This document shows, in pieces, positions 60,873 to 64,000 of a stretch of 64,000 nucleotides of DNA. Each line of letters starts with the position of its first letter. Positions within the stretch are counted from its first letter, which is position 1. A program made the translations under genes and the position numbers. A model generated the notes under the pieces. The model did not search any database. It worked only from the letters and a program-made list of their open reading frames with translations, and was not told the DNA's origin. This stretch comes from Thiobacillus denitrificans. Lineage in GTDB: Bacteria > Pseudomonadota > Gammaproteobacteria > Burkholderiales > Thiobacillaceae. The stretch is taken from contig NZ_LDUG01000007.1 of the NCBI RefSeq assembly GCF_001530125.1, positions 1 to 64,000 of the forward strand, written 5' to 3'.

Positions 60873-62875
60873 TGACGATGGACATGCAGACGCTTTATCT
60901 GATCGTGCCGCTGGCGCCGCTGTTCGGCGCGATCGTTGCGGGCTTTTTCGGCAAGCTGGTCGGCCGCACCGGCGCCCATGGCGTCACCATCGCCGGCGTG
61001 GCGGTGTCGCTGATCGCCTCGGTGCTGGTGTTTCAGGACGTGCTCGCCGGCCATACCTACAACGGCACGGTCTACACCTGGATGGTGCTGGGCGACCTTC
61101 GTTTCGAGGTCGGTTTCCTGATCGATGCGCTGACGGTCATGATGATGCTGGTCGTCACTTTCGTCTCGCTGATGGTGCACATCTACACCATCGGCTACAT
61201 GAAGGATGACCCGGGATACCAGCGCTTCTTCAGCTACATCTCGCTGTTCACCTTCTCGATGCTGATGCTGGTGATGAGCAACAACTTCCTGCAGCTGTTC
61301 TTCGGCTGGGAAGCGGTCGGTCTGGTGTCCTATCTGCTGATCGGCTTCTGGTACAACAAGGAAACGGCGATCTACGCCAACCTGAAGGCCTTCCTGGTCA
61401 ACCGCGTGGGCGACTTCGGCTTCATCCTCGGCATCGGCCTGGTGCTGGCGCATTTCGGCTCGCTCGATTACGCCACCGTGTTCGCCCTGGCGCCGTCGCT
61501 GGCCAGCGAGACCATCACCCTGTTGCCCGACACACCGTGGATGCTGATGACGGTCATCGGCATCCTCCTGTTCATCGGCGCGATGGGCAAGTCAGCGCAG
61601 TTTCCGCTGCACGTCTGGCTGCCCGATTCGATGGAAGGCCCGACGCCGATTTCCGCGCTGATCCACGCGGCGACGATGGTGACTGCCGGCATCTTCATGG
61701 TTGCACGTATGTCGCCGCTGTATGAGCTGTCCGACGTGGCGCTCTCCTTCATCATGGTGATCGGCGCGATCACTGCGCTGTTCATGGGCTTCCTCGGCAT
61801 CGTGCAGAACGACATCAAGCGGGTGGTGGCGTATTCCACCCTGTCGCAGCTGGGCTACATGACGGTCGCGCTCGGCGCCTCGGCCTATTCGGTCGCGGTG
61901 TTCCACCTGATGACGCACGCCTTCTTCAAGGCGCTGCTGTTCCTTGCCGCAGGCAGCGTCATCATCGCCATGCACCACAACCAGGACATCCGCTACATGG
62001 GCGGCCTGAAGAAGTACATGCCGATTACCTGGGTCACCTCGCTGATCGGTTCGCTGGCGCTGATCGGCACGCCCTTCCTGTCGGGCTTCTATTCCAAGGA
62101 AAGCATCATCGAGGCGGTCAGGCTGTCGCACCTGCCGGTGGCCGACATCGCCTACTGGGCGGTGCTGATCGGCGTCTTCGTCACCGCCTTTTATTCCTTC
62201 CGCATGTATTTCCTGGTGTTCCACGGCAAGGAGCGCTTCCATCAGGGACATGCCCACGGCAACGAGCCCGACGCGCACCACGATGAGCACCATGGCGGCA
62301 AGCCGCATGAAACCCCATGGGTCATCACCGGGCCCTTGCTTGCGCTGGCGCTGCCTTCTCTGGCGATTGGCTACATGACGATCGAGTCCATGCTGTTCGG
62401 CGACTTTTTCGGCAGCGCAATTTACGTCGCCGATCGCCATCCGGTGATGCACGAGCTCAACCAGCATTTCCACGGCGCGGCGGCGATGGGGCTGCACGCG
62501 CTGGTGACGCTGCCGTTCTGGCTGGCGGTGGCGGGGGTGGCGCTAGCGGCGTTCTTCTATCTCAAGCGTCCGGATATCCCTGCAGCCATTGCGCAGCGCT
62601 TCAAGTTCCTGCATCAAATGCTGCTCAACAAATACTGGTTCGACGAACTCTACAGCTGGGTGTTCGCCAAGGGGGCGCGCGTGCTGGGCGGTAGCCTGTG
62701 GCGGCGTGGCGACCAAGGCATGATCGACGGCTTTTTCGTAAGCGGCACGGTACATCTGGTCGAACGCTTGTCCCGCTCGCTCAAAGCCTTCCAGTCCGGC
62801 TACATCTACCACTACGCGTTTGCCATGCTGATCGGGGTGTTTGCCCTGGTGACCTGGTTCGCGCGACTCAACTAA
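60872..62875 (+). CDS. nuoL: NADH-quinone oxidoreductase subunit L
   Basis: This 667-aa antiporter-like subunit has the long lateral helix at the C-terminus. Core motifs: NNFLQLFFGWEAVGLVSYLLIGFWY (with the conserved Glu), FPLHVWLPDSMEGPTPISALIHAATMVTAGIF (Lys/His path) and SDVALSFIMVIGAITALFMGFLGIVQNDIKRVVAYSTLSQLGYM. A His/Asp-rich loop (HQGHAHGNEPDAHHDEHHGGK, about residues 455-475) is found in many betaproteobacterial NuoL. The start is ATG 60872; a TTG one codon earlier is in frame. Confidence 0.97.
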   Translation: MTMDMQTLYLIVPLAPLFGAIVAGFFGKLVGRTGAHGVTIAGVAVSLIASVLVFQDVLAGHTYNGTVYTWMVLGDLRFEVGFLIDALTVMMMLVVTFVSLMVHIYTIGYMKDDPGYQRFFSYISLFTFSMLMLVMSNNFLQLFFGWEAVGLVSYLLIGFWYNKETAIYANLKAFLVNRVGDFGFILGIGLVLAHFGSLDYATVFALAPSLASETITLLPDTPWMLMTVIGILLFIGAMGKSAQFPLHVWLPDSMEGPTPISALIHAATMVTAGIFMVARMSPLYELSDVALSFIMVIGAITALFMGFLGIVQNDIKRVVAYSTLSQLGYMTVALGASAYSVAVFHLMTHAFFKALLFLAAGSVIIAMHHNQDIRYMGGLKKYMPITWVTSLIGSLALIGTPFLSGFYSKESIIEAVRLSHLPVADIAYWAVLIGVFVTAFYSFRMYFLVFHGKERFHQGHAHGNEPDAHHDEHHGGKPHETPWVITGPLLALALPSLAIGYMTIESMLFGDFFGSAIYVADRHPVMHELNQHFHGAAAMGLHALVTLPFWLAVAGVALAAFFYLKRPDIPAAIAQRFKFLHQMLLNKYWFDELYSWVFAKGARVLGGSLWRRGDQGMIDGFFVSGTVHLVERLSRSLKAFQSGYIYHYAFAMLIGVFALVTWFARLN

Positions 62876-62884
62876 AGCCTACCC

Positions 62885-64000
62885 ATGTTCGGACAGTCGA
62901 TTCTCTCTCTCGTCATCTGGGTACCGATTCTGGCCGGGGTGGCCGTGCTCGCCACCGGCTCCGACCGCAATGCCGTACTTGCTCGCTGGATTGCCCTGGC
63001 GGGTGCGCTGCTGGGCCTGGTCGTCGCGGTACCGCTGGTCATCGGATTCGACACCGGCACGTCGGCGATGCAGTTCGTCGAAAAGGCGGCGTGGATTCCA
63101 GCGTTCAACATCCACTACCACCTCGGCGTCGACGGCATCTCGATGCCGCTGGTCCTGCTGAACAGCTTCATCACCGTGCTGGTGGTGATCGCCGGCTGGC
63201 AGGTGATCCAGGACAAGGTCGCGCAGTACATGGCGGCCTTCCTCATCATGTCCGGCCTCATCAACGGCGTGTTCGCCTCGCTCGATGGCATCCTGTTCTA
63301 CGTCTTCTTCGAAGGCATGCTGATCCCGCTTTATCTGATTATCGGCGTGTGGGGCGGGCCGAAGCGCGTCTATGCCGCGTTCAAGTTCTTCCTCTACACC
63401 TTGCTCGGCTCGCTCCTGATGCTGGTGTCGATGATCTATCTCTACTTCCAGTCGGGCGGCAGCTTCGACATCCAGACCTGGCACACCACCACGCTCGGCA
63501 TGACGGCGCAGACGCTGATGTTCTTCGCCTTCCTGTTGGCGTTCGGCGTCAAGGTGCCGATGTGGCCGGTGCACACCTGGCTGCCCGACGCCCACGTCGA
63601 GGCGCCCACCGGCGGCTCGGTGGTGCTGGCGGCGGTCACGCTGAAAGTCGGTGCCTACGGCTTCCTGCGCTTCATCCTGCCGATCCTGCCGGATGCCAGT
63701 GCGGAACACGCCTGGTTCGTCATCGCCCTGTCGCTGATCGCGGTCGCCTACATCGGCCTGGTGGCATTGGCGCAGTCCGACATGAAAAAACTCATCGCGT
63801 ATTCGTCGATTGCGCACATGGGCTTCGTCACCCTCGGCTTCTTCATGTTCAACCCGCTCGGCGTCGAAGGCGGGCTGGTGCAAATGATCTCCCACGGCTT
63901 CGTCTCGGCGGCGCTGTTCCTCTGCATCGGCGTCATGTACGACCGTCTGCACTCGCGCCAGATCAAGGACTACGGCGGCCTGGTCAACAAGATGCCGCTG
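62885..64000 (+). CDS. nuoM: NADH-quinone oxidoreductase subunit M, 3' end cut
   Basis: The frame is open from ATG 62885 (MFGQSILSLVIWVPILAGV) to the window edge, 372 codons of the usual 490 or so. The proton-channel motifs FYVFFEGMLIPLYLIIGVWGG, FGVKVPMWPVHTWLPDAHVEAPTGGSVVLAAVTLKVGAYGF and SDMKKLIAYSSIAHMGFVTLG are present. It begins nine bases after the nuoL stop. nuoN is expected beyond the edge. Confidence 0.96.
   Translation, partial: MFGQSILSLVIWVPILAGVAVLATGSDRNAVLARWIALAGALLGLVVAVPLVIGFDTGTSAMQFVEKAAWIPAFNIHYHLGVDGISMPLVLLNSFITVLVVIAGWQVIQDKVAQYMAAFLIMSGLINGVFASLDGILFYVFFEGMLIPLYLIIGVWGGPKRVYAAFKFFLYTLLGSLLMLVSMIYLYFQSGGSFDIQTWHTTTLGMTAQTLMFFAFLLAFGVKVPMWPVHTWLPDAHVEAPTGGSVVLAAVTLKVGAYGFLRFILPILPDASAEHAWFVIALSLIAVAYIGLVALAQSDMKKLIAYSSIAHMGFVTLGFFMFNPLGVEGGLVQMISHGFVSAALFLCIGVMYDRLHSRQIKDYGGLVNKMPL

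Overview
The window is about 64 kb of GC-rich chromosome with tightly packed operons, many 4-bp start/stop overlaps and frequent GTG or TTG starts. Gene order (carAB-greA-DUF4149-yhbY/rlmE-ftsH-folP-glmM, then tpiA-secG-tRNA-Leu-nuoA to nuoM) and the proteins themselves point to a betaproteobacterium, probably of the Nitrosomonadales/Thiobacillus type. That placement is inferred from synteny and protein character, not from an rRNA gene.

Layout. 1-1.4 kb is accessory: a ParE-type toxin cut by the window edge with its antitoxin, a 139-bp palindromic MITE-like element, and a HigB/HigA-type pair whose toxin is frameshifted. 1.4-7.7 kb holds htpG and a polyphosphate locus (ppk divergent from a CYTH-CHAD gene followed by sixA). 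7.8-15.3 kb is a compact flagellar set, fliF-G-H-I-J, an unrecognised gene, then fliO-P-Q-R. 15.4-21.7 kb holds zwf, dapA-bamC, a metallo-beta-lactamase-fold gene, an RhlE-like helicase and a DUF3301 gene. 21.7-27.1 kb is redox and membrane-stress related: a flavin reductase, msrB, a rubrerythrin / Fe-S oxidoreductase / DUF3501 trio, and a cyclopropane synthase-like gene. 27.3-29 kb is a decayed SLC13 permease. 29-35.2 kb holds a cation efflux gene, a CNP1-like gene, proB, a histidine phosphatase with a BtuF-like binding protein, fur, bamE, dapB and a glutaredoxin. 35.2-45.9 kb is carAB through glmM; 45.9-49.7 kb is a PhoB-type promoter with pstSCAB; 49.8-51 kb is tpiA, secG and tRNA-Leu(GAG); 51.1-64 kb is the respiratory complex I operon, cut in nuoM.

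How the parts relate. Phosphate uptake (pst, with a clear Pho box) and polyphosphate handling (ppk, CYTH-CHAD) are both present. The nuo operon supplies the proton-pumping NADH dehydrogenase. dapA/dapB, proB, carAB, zwf, tpiA, glmM and folP are central biosynthesis; bamC and bamE belong to outer-membrane assembly.

The most unusual signals are small insertions at start codons inside operons. Two different MITE-like elements (19024-19221 and about 59197-59430) sit at the start codon of a downstream gene. Each leaves a second ATG upstream that reads open through the whole element and stops a few bases before the working start. A third case, without a recognised element, is a duplicated nuoD start (52712-52774). 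Other notable points are the reduced FliF and degenerate FliG motifs, the rubrerythrin/DUF3501 module behind a palindromic operator, and an apparent attenuator before carA.

The only stretch above 300 bases without a gene is 329-657, which holds the palindromic element and nothing else I can support.
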